This document shows positions 8,760 to 18,340 of a stretch of DNA of 64,000 nt, in pieces. Location of the stretch: positions 1 to 64,000 of the forward strand of contig CAMUMG010000009.1 of assembly GCA_947089905.1 (NCBI GenBank), read 5' to 3'. Position numbers and translations under genes: made by a program. Positions within the stretch are counted from its first letter, which is position 1; the number at the start of each line of letters is the position of its first letter. The stretch comes from an uncultured Lachnospiraceae bacterium. GTDB lineage: Bacteria > Bacillota > Clostridia > Lachnospirales > Lachnospiraceae. Below the pieces are notes generated by a model, which did no database searches, had not been told where the DNA came from, and saw nothing but the letters and a program-made list of their open reading frames with translations.

Positions 8760-9725
8760 ATGAATGAATCAAATCAAAAACCAGATTTAGAGGAAATAAG
8801 TACCGTATCTGAACCAATTCCTTCTATGGCTGAATTCGAATCAGAGATTAATCGCTCCTTTAAAAAATTAAAAGAAGGAGATATTGTAAAGGGAACAGTT
8901 ATAGGAATTAGTGATACGGAAGTGACTATCGATTTAGATTATTTTGCAGAGGGGATTATTAAATTAGAAGAATTAAGTAATGATCCTCGCTTTTCCATTA
9001 AAGCAGATATTACAATTGGTGAAGAAATCTCTGCTACTGTGATCGGTGAAGATAAAGATGGAAACATTTTACTCTCCAGAAAAAAAGCAGATGATATTCT
9101 TGCATGGGATGCCCTAAAAGAAATGATGGACAATCGTAAAGTTGTTTCTGTGAAAGTTGCTGAGGCAGTAAAAGCAGGTGTTATAACCTATCTAAATGGT
9201 ATCCGTGCCTTTATTCCAGCTTCTAAACTTGCCTTAGACTATGTGGAAGATCTAAACAGTTTTGTAGGAAAAGAGCTTGATGTTATCGTTGTTACTGTAG
9301 AATCTGAAAAGAAAAAACTTATTCTTTCTGCAAGAGATGTTTTACGAGATAAAGCAGAAGAAGAAAAGAAAACAAAAATCAGCCAGATGCAGATTGGTCT
9401 AATTACTACTGGAATAGTAGAAAAGATTATGCCATTTGGAGCATTTGTCAATATTGGAAACGGAGTCAGTGGACTGGTTCATATTTCTCAAATTTGTGGA
9501 AAGCGGATTAAATCTCCAAATGAAGTGATCAAAGAAGGAGATAATGTTACTGTAAAGATTATTGGTGTAAAAGACGGAAAAATTTCTTTGAGTATGAAAG
9601 AGGCAAAAGAACAACAGGAAAAGGTAGTAGAAGATATTTCCGAAATTCCTACAGAATATAAGAGCGGAGGAAATGCTACTACAGGACTTGGTGCTTTATT
9701 AAAAAATATCAAATTAGATCAGTAG
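8760..9725 (+). CDS. S1 RNA-binding domain protein (ribosomal S1-like)
   Basis: A 321-residue protein with three S1 OB-fold repeats, at about residues 37-106 (GDIVKGTVIGISDTEVTID), 123-196 and 213-281 (GLITTGIVEKIMPFGAFVNI...GLVHISQI). An acidic N-terminal leader and a Gly-rich C-terminal tail flank them. Short multi-S1 proteins of this kind are annotated in Firmicutes as 30S ribosomal protein S1 or S1 homologues (YpfD type); they bind mRNA or rRNA. True ribosome-bound S1 function is not proven for them. It is a single gene with its own promoter and terminator. The last repeat is the most canonical and the second the most divergent. Confidence 0.88.
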   Translation: MNESNQKPDLEEISTVSEPIPSMAEFESEINRSFKKLKEGDIVKGTVIGISDTEVTIDLDYFAEGIIKLEELSNDPRFSIKADITIGEEISATVIGEDKDGNILLSRKKADDILAWDALKEMMDNRKVVSVKVAEAVKAGVITYLNGIRAFIPASKLALDYVEDLNSFVGKELDVIVVTVESEKKKLILSARDVLRDKAEEEKKTKISQMQIGLITTGIVEKIMPFGAFVNIGNGVSGLVHISQICGKRIKSPNEVIKEGDNVTVKIIGVKDGKISLSMKEAKEQQEKVVEDISEIPTEYKSGGNATTGLGALLKNIKLDQ

Positions 9726-9739
9726 TAGAAACTAATTAT

Positions 9740-9791
9740 AAAGCTTCTGCAAAATTTGACAACTAAAGTCTATTTTGCAGAAGCTTTTTTT
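9740..9791 (+). terminator. Rho-independent terminator after S1 gene
   Basis: A perfect 15-bp stem AAGCTTCTGCAAAAT/ATTTTGCAGAAGCTT (9741-9755 and 9772-9786) is followed by a T run. It reaches into the last codon of the convergent exchanger gene. Confidence 0.9.
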
Positions 9792-10743
9792 ATCGTATAA
9801 TCGCATAGATCATATATGCAGTATAGGCAGCCACCATAAAAAATCCAAGTGGTCGACTGACCTTCTTTGATTTAAAGACAAATATAAATACAATTAAGTT
9901 AATAGCAATCAACATAACCATATCATAAATAACATTCATTGACAACGTAATACTATGAATTGCCGCAGAAGAACCAAGAATAAAAAAGATATTAAATAGG
10001 TTAGAACCTACTACATTTCCAAGAGCCAGATCGTTTTCTCCTTTTTTTGTTGCTACAATCGATGTTACTAACTCTGGTAAAGAAGTTCCTACTGCTACAA
10101 TGGTTAATCCTATCAATGTATCACTCATGCCAAATGTCTTTGCAATTTCTGAAGCAGAATTTACTGTTAAATCCCCTCCAATAATAATTCCTGCAATACC
10201 TATTACAGTCAAAAGAATACAGGCAAGAACTGACTTTTCTTCTTTTTGTTCTACCTGTGGCTCTACTGACTTTCTGGATTTTAGTGCACTACCTATTGTA
10301 GTATACATAAAAATAACAAAAAATACGAGAAGAATGAAGCCATCTCCCTTAGATAGCACCATCTCATTAGAATTTCCCAGTTTTGTATCAAAACTCATAA
10401 CAAATAATACAATCGCTGCTATAATAGAAAATGGATAATCTCGATATAACATATCTCTTTCTACTGGAACGGATCCAAGAATAGCAGATATTCCAACTAC
10501 TACTAAAAGATTAAATAGATTAGAACCGACAATATTTCCAACTGCAATTCCATTATTTCCCTCTATTGCTGCGGTAATGCTGACTGCTGCCTCAGGAGCA
10601 CTTGTTCCAAACGCCACAATTGTCAATCCAATAATAACCGAGGGAACTCTTAACTTTTTTGCAACTGCACTTGCTCCGTCTACAAAGAGATCTGCTCCCT
10701 TAATTAACAAAATAAATCCTGCAATCAGAAATATATACTCCAT
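9790..10743 (-). CDS. Sodium/calcium exchanger family protein (CaxA/YrbG type)
   Basis: A 317-residue integral membrane cation exchanger with about ten transmembrane helices and two homologous alpha repeats. The first repeat has GTSAPEAAVS and GNIVGSNLFN, the second GTSLPELVTS and GNVVGSNLFN; these conserved Glu/Asn residues line the ion site in this superfamily. Members move Ca2+ (and in some cases Mn2+) out of the cell against Na+ or H+. A strong GAGGAGGAAAG precedes the ATG. The leader carries a probable manganese riboswitch with a terminator, which suggests Mn2+ export or homeostasis rather than generic calcium transport here; that is inference. Confidence 0.9.
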   Translation of the reverse strand: MEYIFLIAGFILLIKGADLFVDGASAVAKKLRVPSVIIGLTIVAFGTSAPEAAVSITAAIEGNNGIAVGNIVGSNLFNLLVVVGISAILGSVPVERDMLYRDYPFSIIAAIVLFVMSFDTKLGNSNEMVLSKGDGFILLVFFVIFMYTTIGSALKSRKSVEPQVEQKEEKSVLACILLTVIGIAGIIIGGDLTVNSASEIAKTFGMSDTLIGLTIVAVGTSLPELVTSIVATKKGENDLALGNVVGSNLFNIFFILGSSAAIHSITLSMNVIYDMVMLIAINLIVFIFVFKSKKVSRPLGFFMVAAYTAYMIYAIIR

Positions 10744-10845
10744 ATTCTTTCCTCCTCTTTCTTCCCTTGTAATTGTAGTTGGTTTTTACCTTCCTTTGGT
10801 AAAGTATTTCCTTTTTGTATAAAATAAATCGTGTAAAAATTTTAT

Positions 10846-11005
10846 ACAAAAAAAGACTTTTGTTATAAAGAAAGAATTCCTCCTTCTTTACAACAAAAGT
10901 CTTGCTACTTTCTGAATGATACGGATTACATCTGTAATCGTACTGACGACACCATTCAACATCCGAAGATGTGAGCTACTCCCTTTTCTTGCACCATTAG
11001 TTTAC
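10846..11005 (-). promoter_or_regulatory. yybP-ykoY-type (manganese) riboswitch with terminator
   Basis: On the leftward strand the leader contains AAAAGGGAGTAGCT, close to the yybP-ykoY hallmark GGGGAGUAGC, then a hairpin (ACATC-TTCG-GATGT), a TCGTCAGTACG segment, a second hairpin (ATTACAGATGTAAT) and a three-prime AAGTAGCAAGAC element. A very strong terminator follows (10853-10903, arms AAGACTTTTGTTGTAAAG / CTTTATAACAAAAGTCTT, then 7 Ts). The class binds Mn2+ and typically turns on exporters of the exchanger, P-type ATPase or TerC families, matching the gene 100 bases downstream. No covariance search was possible. Confidence 0.8.
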
Positions 11006-11023
11006 AATGTCGTCTACTGCTTG

Positions 11024-11980
11024 TCAAGCATTTTTTAAATTTTCTTGTGACTTCTTTTTATCCCATGAAAAAAATGAGGTTTGAAACCATGATCTTGCTC
11101 CTGAACTCTTTGATTCTTTTGTCTGGTTCTTTTGTTTTGCAACAGCGACCTCTTCCTCTTTACGAATATTATCCCGAATTGCTTTTTCTTGAAGGGCACT
11201 TAACATATCTTGAACTTCAAGCATCTTAGAAGTATTTACTGTTGCTTTTGTCAAATTATCTTCCTCTATTACTGTCCCATAAGAATCCTTTAATAAAACA
11301 GAAGTTTCTGTAACTACATCTGTTTCTTCCTCGCCTTGATACTCTCTTTTATAATTTTTAATCTGTTCATTGAGAGAAAGCATTTTATGATCCAAATATG
11401 TTACAATATCTGCACATTCCTTTAACTCTTTGCGAATATTTTCAGGTGCGTTTCCCTCAAATTTATAATACATCTTATGTTCTAAGCTCGCCCAAAAGTC
11501 CATTGCAATTGTTCTAATTTGAATTTCAGCCTTCGTTTCAACTACCTCTCCTGAAAGAAAGATTGGTACAGAAACAATCATATGGTAACTCATATATCCA
11601 TTTGGCTTTGGATTCATAATATAATCCTTTATTTTTAATACCTTAACATCGCTTTGTTGTGTAATTAAATCAGCGATCCGGTAAATATCAGAAGTAAAAG
11701 AACAAATGATACGGATTCCTGCAACATCATTAATATATTTTATAATATTTTCAACAGTCAACTCCCGACCTTGATGTCTGATCTTTTTTGCAATACTTTG
11801 TGGAGATTTAATCCTAGATATAATATGCTCAATCGGGTTATACTGGTGTGTCATCTTAAATTCGTTATTTAATATTTCTAACTTAGTATTAATTTCCTTT
11901 AAAACAGAATCATAAAGCAATAATGCTCTTGCCCATTCTTTCTGCTCATCGTAAAATTTTGGTACTTCCACTATTTTCAC
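11024..11980 (-). CDS. Small alarmone (ppGpp) synthetase, RelA/SpoT-domain protein
   Basis: A GTP pyrophosphokinase family protein of the single-domain RelQ/RelP type; these make (p)ppGpp from ATP and GTP/GDP without a hydrolase domain. Family motifs visible are IKSPQSIAKKIRHQG, the metal-site DVAGIRIICSF, KDYIMNPKPNGYMSYH and EIQIRTIAMDFWASLEHKM. Residues after about 215 are a family-atypical, charged, low-complexity extension ending in basic Ser/Lys-rich sequence, so the 315-318 residue protein is longer than the usual 210-250. The start is uncertain: GTG at 11980, or GTG at 11971 which is better spaced from AAGGTG. It lies immediately upstream of the riboswitch, with no separate terminator visible. 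Confidence 0.88.
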   Translation of the reverse strand: MKIVEVPKFYDEQKEWARALLLYDSVLKEINTKLEILNNEFKMTHQYNPIEHIISRIKSPQSIAKKIRHQGRELTVENIIKYINDVAGIRIICSFTSDIYRIADLITQQSDVKVLKIKDYIMNPKPNGYMSYHMIVSVPIFLSGEVVETKAEIQIRTIAMDFWASLEHKMYYKFEGNAPENIRKELKECADIVTYLDHKMLSLNEQIKNYKREYQGEEETDVVTETSVLLKDSYGTVIEEDNLTKATVNTSKMLEVQDMLSALQEKAIRDNIRKEEEVAVAKQKNQTKESKSSGARSWFQTSFFSWDKKKSQENLKNA

Positions 11981-12136
11981 CTTCTTAAATTTATCAAACT
12001 TTTAAATACTTCCTCCTTTCTAATCTTCCTCATTATATCATATAATCGTGAACAAATCTTTAATAAATTCGAAATTCAGCAAAATTTAAGATTCGTTTCA
12101 TTATGTTTATTATCTTTCAAATTCAGTAATCTGTTT

Positions 12137-14239
12137 TTATTCTGTTTTAAATGAACCTGTCACAAAATCTAACCCTTCTGACAAATCTTTTAAGCGGACA
12201 CTGATCTCTTTCATCTTTTCAATGCCCCTTACTTCATCCTCAATCGTTACCATTACCTTTTTGATCTCCTGACCAGTGGTATCTGAACTCAATAAGATCT
12301 GATCCATAGCTTCTACCACATCTTCTTTATCTTCATTGATCTTATTAATATTAGAAATCAATTCTTTTGTTACACTGACCATATTTTCAATGTCTTTTGC
12401 GATAGCTTGGAATGAAGTCTTTGTCGTCTGCATTGCCTCAGAAGATTTTTCTATCGCCTCTTCCCCTTCTTTCACACTCTTTTCGGTAAAAGAAATATTA
12501 TCACAAATTTCCTTTATAATATAATTAATCTCTTCTGTCGCTTTGGAAGTTTCCTCTGCCAACTGTTTAATTTCATTGGCAACTACAACAAAGCCCCTTC
12601 CCTGCTCTCCTGCTCTTGCCGCTTCAATGCTTGCATTGAGTGCTAGTAAATTTGTCTGACTTGCAATCGATTCAATCGTTGTTAAAATCTTTCCAATATC
12701 TTGTGAACGCTTCGATAGGATACGGATATTATCTCCCACTTCTTTTGTACTCTTTTGTGTAACCTGAAATCTACTCGATAAATTATCCATCTCCTGCAAA
12801 TTCTTTTCATTCTGCATCTGCGTTTTATTTAGATAATCATTTACATTTTGTGTCTGTACAATCGAATCTTCAATCTTACTTGCTAATGAATTAAGAGATT
12901 CCGAACTTTTTTGGGCTGCATTTGTCTGTAGATTAGAAGCAGAATTTACCTCATTCATAACTTCATTAATATCATTCATTGCTATAGAACTCGTAGTAAT
13001 CGAAGTATCCAATACACCTGCATCTGTGAGAGTACTTTTTGCCTGCATTTTCAGCTTTAAAATAATAGACATAAGTTGCTGTCTTAAACTCTTCATAGAA
13101 GTAATCATAACACCCAGTTCATTTTTCTTAGTAAACTTTTCTTCATATTGCTTCTTTTTATCTTCTAATGTTAAATCTAATCCTGAGAGCTGATTTAAGG
13201 CATTTGTAACGTGAGTGATTGACTTTCCAATCGATGCACAAGAAATTCTAGCACCCAAAACAGAAAATAAAACTGCCAAAAGTTCAACAAACACAATCAG
13301 TCGAATTAAATTATTTAATGCTGTTTCCATAGACTCCTGTCCAATCACACAACAGACTATCCAATCATTTGACAGTCTTACAAAGGAAATATGTCTTTCC
13401 TTCCCATCTATCTTATACTCTCCGGTTGCAGAATGTTTGGAAAGCATTTCATTTGTCAGCTCTTTATATTGTCCGTTCTCTATTGTTGTCATATTATCTT
13501 CGGCAGTTAAAGTTTTATGTACAATATAATGGAAGTTCTCATTTACTATAAAAATATATCCGTCATTAATTAATTCGATCTGATTTACAAAGGTTTTAAA
13601 ATTATTAAAATTCAAATCAATACTCAACATACCAATATAGGTATCCTGAATATAGATTGGCTTTGTATAGGAAAGCATTTCTATATTGTTATGTTCTGAA
13701 ATATAAGGTTCAAACCAGACTCCATCTTTTTCTGATATGCAGTCATAGTACCAAGAAACCCTTTCATTCTCTTTATAAAAAAGTTCCACATCATACTTTT
13801 CTTTTGGCTGTACTTTTCCAGAATTATCTACATCCTCGTAATAAACTCCATAAACTTCTGTACGGTTTCCAACGGGAACAGCCTTAGAAGGATCTAAAAT
13901 CAGATAGGCTCCCATCGCTGTATCAATATTATTATTTAAAATCTGCTCAATAATAGGAGAAAGTGTCGCCTCATATTCTGCGGCACGACTAGAGAGAGCA
14001 TCTGGATCAATAACACCTTCTATCATACTGATAATGTTATCTGCAATTAATTGAGATTTTAAAATCTTTTGTTCAATTAAATTAGTATTTTCTCTAGCGG
14101 TTGAACTTACGAGTTCTTCTAATTCAGAATCAAGTACCGAATTCATATTTATAAGTATTAAACCGCCCTGTAATGCTACAACTAAAACACAAATAATAAT
14201 CATAGCAACACTGATCCTCGAATGTACTTTCTTTAACAT
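12137..14239 (-). CDS. Methyl-accepting chemotaxis protein (Cache-type sensor)
   Basis: A transmembrane chemoreceptor of 700 residues. Order: TM1 at about 10-33; a large extracellular dCache-like domain to about 310 (with the [20 protein letters not shown] and LSIDLNF segments usual there); TM2 at about 310-335; a HAMP-like linker; and a cytoplasmic coiled-coil signalling domain whose hairpin tip reads [22 protein letters not shown]. It relays ligand binding to CheA/CheW. ATG at 14245 is only 1-2 bases from the ribosome site AAGGAG, so ATG at 14239 is preferred. No che genes are nearby. It has its own promoter and an unusual structured leader. Confidence 0.92.
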   Translation of the reverse strand: MLKKVHSRISVAMIIICVLVVALQGGLILINMNSVLDSELEELVSSTARENTNLIEQKILKSQLIADNIISMIEGVIDPDALSSRAAEYEATLSPIIEQILNNNIDTAMGAYLILDPSKAVPVGNRTEVYGVYYEDVDNSGKVQPKEKYDVELFYKENERVSWYYDCISEKDGVWFEPYISEHNNIEMLSYTKPIYIQDTYIGMLSIDLNFNNFKTFVNQIELINDGYIFIVNENFHYIVHKTLTAEDNMTTIENGQYKELTNEMLSKHSATGEYKIDGKERHISFVRLSNDWIVCCVIGQESMETALNNLIRLIVFVELLAVLFSVLGARISCASIGKSITHVTNALNQLSGLDLTLEDKKKQYEEKFTKKNELGVMITSMKSLRQQLMSIILKLKMQAKSTLTDAGVLDTSITTSSIAMNDINEVMNEVNSASNLQTNAAQKSSESLNSLASKIEDSIVQTQNVNDYLNKTQMQNEKNLQEMDNLSSRFQVTQKSTKEVGDNIRILSKRSQDIGKILTTIESIASQTNLLALNASIEAARAGEQGRGFVVVANEIKQLAEETSKATEEINYIIKEICDNISFTEKSVKEGEEAIEKSSEAMQTTKTSFQAIAKDIENMVSVTKELISNINKINEDKEDVVEAMDQILLSSDTTGQEIKKVMVTIEDEVRGIEKMKEISVRLKDLSEGLDFVTGSFKTE

Positions 14240-14277
14240 ATCCATTCTCCTTTTTTATTGATTTCCCTTATAATCTA

Positions 14278-14359
14278 AAATCAAACATTTTTAGTACTCT
14301 TGCCCTTAGACGTGAAATTCTTGCTACCTGCAGAAATAGACTATAGTGTTGTTTGATTT
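14278..14359 (-). promoter_or_regulatory. Structured 5' leader of the chemoreceptor gene, class unknown
   Basis: Between the promoter and the start codon, a perfect 10-bp inverted repeat (AAATCAAACA at 14278-14287, TGTTTGATTT at 14350-14359) encloses 62 bases containing smaller complementary segments (TAGT/ACTA, and CTTGC/GCAAG). This closing-stem-with-loop layout resembles a riboswitch aptamer, but I could not match it to c-di-GMP-I, c-di-GMP-II or any other class I know. The surrounding 14246-14651 stretch holds no gene I can support; besides this element it has two promoters and one terminator. Confidence 0.4.
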
Positions 14360-14374
14360 ATAATTCATATAATA

Positions 14375-14403
14375 ATTATATACTCTTTAATTATTTAATG
14401 CAA
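14375..14403 (-). promoter_or_regulatory. Promoter of chemoreceptor gene
   Basis: Reading leftward: TTGCAT (14398-14403), 17-base spacer, TATAAT (14375-14380). It places the 10-bp inverted repeat inside the transcript leader. Confidence 0.65.
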
Positions 14404-14458
14404 GTATTATTAAGTAACTTTTCAGGGCAAACATAGGAATAGATTTTTATGGAACATG

Positions 14459-14492
14459 TAAAAGCAACGATTCAAAATCCGTTGCTTTTTTG
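14459..14492 (+). terminator. Hairpin with T run in intergenic region
   Basis: AAAAGCAACG...CGTTGCTTTTTT forms a clean rho-independent terminator pointing right, or weaker to the left. No gene ends here, so either it insulates the two divergent promoters or it ends a short antisense transcript opposite the chemoreceptor leader. Confidence 0.6.
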
Positions 14493-14578
14493 GTTTTTCT
14501 GCGTCGCTTAGTTGTTTCGACATTTTCTTTATAAAATCTTTATTTATACGTTTGTCCTGAGAACAGAGAGTTTATATA

Positions 14579-14607
14579 TTGACATATTTAGATTTATTTG
14601 TTATATT
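14579..14607 (+). promoter_or_regulatory. Promoter of ABC exporter gene
   Basis: TTGACA (14579-14584), 17-base spacer, TATATT (14602-14607). Its position excludes translation starts before about 14614 and supports the TTG start at 14652. Confidence 0.75.
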
Positions 14608-14651
14608 TTTTTAGAAATAATATATATTATAGAAAAAGGCAGGTTAAAATT

Positions 14652-16223
14652 TTGAAAAATTTTAAATTAATTACAAAATTGGGAGCAGCAGTATTTCTAC
14701 TATTATCTGCGTCTATGAATGCAATATTCGGAGTATACCTCGGCAAAATCGTAGACAGCATCTCAGCTGCAGATAAATCAGTATTTATTCAAAATATCTT
14801 AATTGCTATTTTAGCATTAGTCATAGATATGCTTTGTGGAATGGTAGGCTGGGCTTGTGCATTTAAAGATATTTGTGAAAAATTAGAAACTCTAAAAAAT
14901 AAAGTATATCAAAATGAATTAAAGAAAAATCGCAGTACCGATATAGATATCTCTAAATTTTCTAACAAAATTGATCTATTATTCAGTGATCGTTACGTAA
15001 ACCAATGGTATATTTATAACAATACTTTATTATTTTTATCCTGCTGTATTGCTATTATCTCTATTAATTGGGTTATGTTATTGGTTGCTGTTTTCGTTTC
15101 TGTATTACCTATGTTTACACCTTCCCTTTTTAGTAAATATGTACAAAAGGCAGCAAAGACTTATTCTGATGGCAGTACGAAATATATGAATTATGTAACG
15201 AATACACTTCAAGGTCGTCTCGAAATTATAAAATATGGAGCAGCACAGAAATTCTGTGAAAACCATAGTACTATGAACCATATTTTTGAGCAGACCAGAT
15301 ATCACAATAAAGTTGCAAACTGGAATTCTAGAGTTGCAACCGGTACAGTAGGAAATCTAGCTATCATGAGTCTTTTTTTAGTTGGAGGCATCTTAACTTT
15401 TACTGGAGCTATGGGTGTTGGTGGTGTTATGGGCGTTATTCAACTAATGAACAATGTTGTAGGACCAATTGTCAGTATTGCAGAGAGCAAAAACCAAATT
15501 AATTCCTGTAAACCAGTTATACAAGAATTAAATCAGGAAATAATCTTAAAACAAAAGTCCTCTAAAGCAGACGAATCCTTTAAAAATTTATCTGAAATAG
15601 TATTAACTGTTGATCAAATTGAATATCAATATCCAGAAACAGAAACTAAATTATTTAATCATTTTACATATCAGTTTGAACATGGAAAAAAATATTTAAT
15701 CCGCGGAGAAAGTGGTGCAGGAAAAACAACACTTGCCAAATTACTCACAGGAGAATTACAGCCAGACAGTGGTTGTATTACACTAAACAATATAAATATA
15801 GCATCACTTTCTGAAGAGTTGCTTTTTCAGATTATGACTTATGTAGATCAAAAAGTATATCTTTTTGATGATTCTATCTTAAATAATATTCTTCTCTATA
15901 GAAATTTAGATAAAAATAAGATAAAATCTCTTATGAACTGTTTAGGAATCGATCAGTTAGATATAGATAAAGTAGTCAACGATGACAATGGTATTTCAGG
16001 AGGTCAAAGAGCAAGAGTTTGTCTGGCACGAGCAACCGTTACTCTGCCCCGTATCTTAATTGTAGATGAACCAACCGCTGCCTTAGATTTTGAAAACAGC
16101 AAAAAAGTAATGCGTTATTTATGTTCTCTTCCAATTACTGTTATTGTCATCAGCCACTCTGTCAGCGAAGAAATCCAGAACTTGTTTGATAGTACTATTT
16201 TTCTGGAAACAAAAAACAACTAA
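14652..16223 (+). CDS. ABC transporter half-exporter (membrane domain fused to ATPase)
   Basis: A 524-residue fused permease-ATPase. The first ~300 residues form a six-helix type IV exporter domain. The ATPase has Walker A GESGAGKTT near residue 351, signature ISGGQRARV near 447 and Walker B ILIVDEPTAALD near 467. The start is probably TTG at 14652: it follows AAAAAGGCAGG by 8 bases, whereas frame-open codons further 5' overlap the promoter. Divergent sequence and lack of a partner gene suggest a homodimer. Some peptide or lipid exporters look like this, but the substrate cannot be read. The GH42 gene starts 19 bases downstream, so they may be co-transcribed without obvious shared function. 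Confidence 0.85.
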   Translation: MKNFKLITKLGAAVFLLLSASMNAIFGVYLGKIVDSISAADKSVFIQNILIAILALVIDMLCGMVGWACAFKDICEKLETLKNKVYQNELKKNRSTDIDISKFSNKIDLLFSDRYVNQWYIYNNTLLFLSCCIAIISINWVMLLVAVFVSVLPMFTPSLFSKYVQKAAKTYSDGSTKYMNYVTNTLQGRLEIIKYGAAQKFCENHSTMNHIFEQTRYHNKVANWNSRVATGTVGNLAIMSLFLVGGILTFTGAMGVGGVMGVIQLMNNVVGPIVSIAESKNQINSCKPVIQELNQEIILKQKSSKADESFKNLSEIVLTVDQIEYQYPETETKLFNHFTYQFEHGKKYLIRGESGAGKTTLAKLLTGELQPDSGCITLNNINIASLSEELLFQIMTYVDQKVYLFDDSILNNILLYRNLDKNKIKSLMNCLGIDQLDIDKVVNDDNGISGGQRARVCLARATVTLPRILIVDEPTAALDFENSKKVMRYLCSLPITVIVISHSVSEEIQNLFDSTIFLETKNN

Positions 16224-16242
16224 ATTTGGAATGGAGAATTTT

Positions 16243-18243
16243 ATGAAGCATTTACTTTTAGGAACTGCATATTATGACGAATATATGCCATATGACAGGC
16301 TAAAACAGGATATTGAAATGATGAAAGCCGCAGGAATTAATACTGTCCGAATTGCAGAATCCACTTGGAGCACCTATGAACCGCAGGAAGGTATTTTTGA
16401 TTTTTCTCATGTAGAACGTGTTTTAGATGCTATGGAAGAGGCAGAAATTTCTGTCCTGATTGGAACACCGACTTACGCTGTGCCTGCTTGGATGGTAAAA
16501 TCCTATCCAGATGTTTTAGCAAAGACAAATCAAGGACGCAGACTTTACGGTGCTCGTCAGATTATGGACATTACCCATCCTGTCTATCTTTTCTTTGCAG
16601 AACGAATCATTCGAAAATTGATGGAAAAAACAGCCTCTCGAAAATGCGTGATCGGTTTTCAGATTGATAATGAAACAAAATATTATGGTACTGCTGGGGA
16701 AAATGTTCAAAAGAGATTTATAAAATATCTTCGCAATGAATTTCATGACGATTTAGAAGCAATGAATCGTGCATTTGGATTAGATTACTGGAGCAACCGA
16801 ATCAATGCTTGGGAGGACTTTCCCGATGTTCGCGGCACAATTAATGGAAGTCTTGGAGCAGAATTCCAAAGGTTTCAGCGTAATTTAGTTGATGAATTCT
16901 TAAAATGGCAGGCAAGTATTGTCAGAGAATACAAACGTCAAGATCAATTTATTACTAATAATTTTGATCTTGGCTGGAAACAGGGATCGTATGGTATTCA
17001 GCCAGATGTCAATCATTTTCATGCGTCAGCATGTTTAGACATTGCAGGGGTAGATATTTATCATCCAACTCAAGAACATCTGACAGGAGAAGAAATTGCA
17101 TTTGGAGGAGATCTAATCCGCTCCCTAAAACATGAAAATTATTTACTAATAGAAACACAGGCACAGGGATTTCCAGAGTGGACTCCTTATCCTAACCAGC
17201 TTCGTCTACAGGCATACAGTCATCTTGCTTCTGGTGCAAACAGTGTTATGTATTGGCACTGGCATTCTCTTCATAATGGCTGTGAAACATACTGGAAAGG
17301 TATCTTAAGCCATGACTTGCAGGAAAATGCAGTTTATGAAGAAATCAAAAAATTCGGAGCAGAGTGGAAACAGATTGACAGCCATCTTGTGAATTTAAAA
17401 AAGAAAAATAAAGCAGCTATTTTAGTCAGCAATGAAGCTCTAACAGGTCTACAGTGGTTTCAAATCAATGGCTCTTTAGAGTATAATGATGTCGTACGCT
17501 GGATTTATAATTGTCTGTATCGCTGGAATATTGAATGTGATATAGTAAGTCCAGATACAAAAGATTTTTCATCTTATGAATTTATCGCTGTTCCCGCACT
17601 CTATGCTGCACCGGCTGAACTACTGCATCGGCTTAATAACTATGTAAAAGCAGGCGGACATTTACTTGCGACTTTTAAAACAGCATTTACAGATGAATAC
17701 CTGAAAGTATATCCTAATATTCAGCCTTCCATATTAAGTGAATGCCTTGGAGTTTCCTATCAGCAATTTACTTACCCACAACAAGTACGGCTTCATTCCA
17801 AACTATTTGCAGGAACACAACAAGAAGAAATGGTACAGGAGTTTATGGAACTTTTAATTCCAACTACTGCGCAGGTTTTAGCTTCCTATGCACATCCTGC
17901 ATGGAAAAATTATGCTGCTGTTACAGGCAACACGTATGGAAAAGGGTATGCAGTATATGTAGGCTGTATGACTTCTAATACTATTTTAGAGCAGATCTTA
18001 TTTCATCTGCTTGAAAATACAAATCTTTTAAAAGAAAGAGAAGATGCCCAATTTCCAGTTATTATTCGGAAGGGAGTCAATGACTTTGGAAAGACAGTTC
18101 GATACTATCTCAACTATTCTTGGAAAAAACAAACAGTTGTGTATCCACATAAAGAGGGGATCAACCTGTTAACACAAAACAAAGTATCTACAGGAACATC
18201 TTTGGAAATAGAACCTTGGGATCTGCAAATTATAGAATGTTAG
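16243..18243 (+). CDS. Beta-galactosidase, GH42
   Basis: A glycoside hydrolase family 42 retaining beta-galactosidase (EC 3.2.1.23) of 666 residues. Residues 1-390 are the TIM barrel, starting with the family N-terminus LLGTAYYDEYMP and RIAESTWSTYEP. The acid/base is Glu144 in IDNETK and the nucleophile is Glu304 in LIETQAQ. A trimerisation/amidotransferase-like domain and a C-terminal beta domain follow. No signal peptide, so it acts in the cytoplasm on imported galactosides. The frame is open upstream, but ATG at 16243 follows GGAG by 6 bases and matches the family start. A terminator follows. There is no sugar transporter beside it. Confidence 0.94.
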   Translation: MKHLLLGTAYYDEYMPYDRLKQDIEMMKAAGINTVRIAESTWSTYEPQEGIFDFSHVERVLDAMEEAEISVLIGTPTYAVPAWMVKSYPDVLAKTNQGRRLYGARQIMDITHPVYLFFAERIIRKLMEKTASRKCVIGFQIDNETKYYGTAGENVQKRFIKYLRNEFHDDLEAMNRAFGLDYWSNRINAWEDFPDVRGTINGSLGAEFQRFQRNLVDEFLKWQASIVREYKRQDQFITNNFDLGWKQGSYGIQPDVNHFHASACLDIAGVDIYHPTQEHLTGEEIAFGGDLIRSLKHENYLLIETQAQGFPEWTPYPNQLRLQAYSHLASGANSVMYWHWHSLHNGCETYWKGILSHDLQENAVYEEIKKFGAEWKQIDSHLVNLKKKNKAAILVSNEALTGLQWFQINGSLEYNDVVRWIYNCLYRWNIECDIVSPDTKDFSSYEFIAVPALYAAPAELLHRLNNYVKAGGHLLATFKTAFTDEYLKVYPNIQPSILSECLGVSYQQFTYPQQVRLHSKLFAGTQQEEMVQEFMELLIPTTAQVLASYAHPAWKNYAAVTGNTYGKGYAVYVGCMTSNTILEQILFHLLENTNLLKEREDAQFPVIIRKGVNDFGKTVRYYLNYSWKKQTVVYPHKEGINLLTQNKVSTGTSLEIEPWDLQIIEC

Positions 18244-18273
18244 TAATCCTTTTTGCACATCTGATATAATAAA

Positions 18274-18330
18274 ACTCCCTGTTAAACAAGTTTTTTTATC
18301 TCACTTGTCTGCTCAACAGGGAGTATATTT
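18274..18330. terminator. Bidirectional terminator between GH42 and VWA genes
   Basis: The stem ACTCCCTGTT (18274-18283) / AACAGGGAGT (18315-18324) has an inner ACAAGT/ACTTGT stem and AT-rich flanks, and separates convergent genes. Confidence 0.8.
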
Positions 18331-18340
18331 TTCTATTTTA

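Noticed and set aside
14433..14440. GGGCAAAC resembling the start of a c-di-GMP-I riboswitch
   Set aside because: The other conserved blocks (GACGCAAAGCC and the tetraloop receptor) are missing on either strand.
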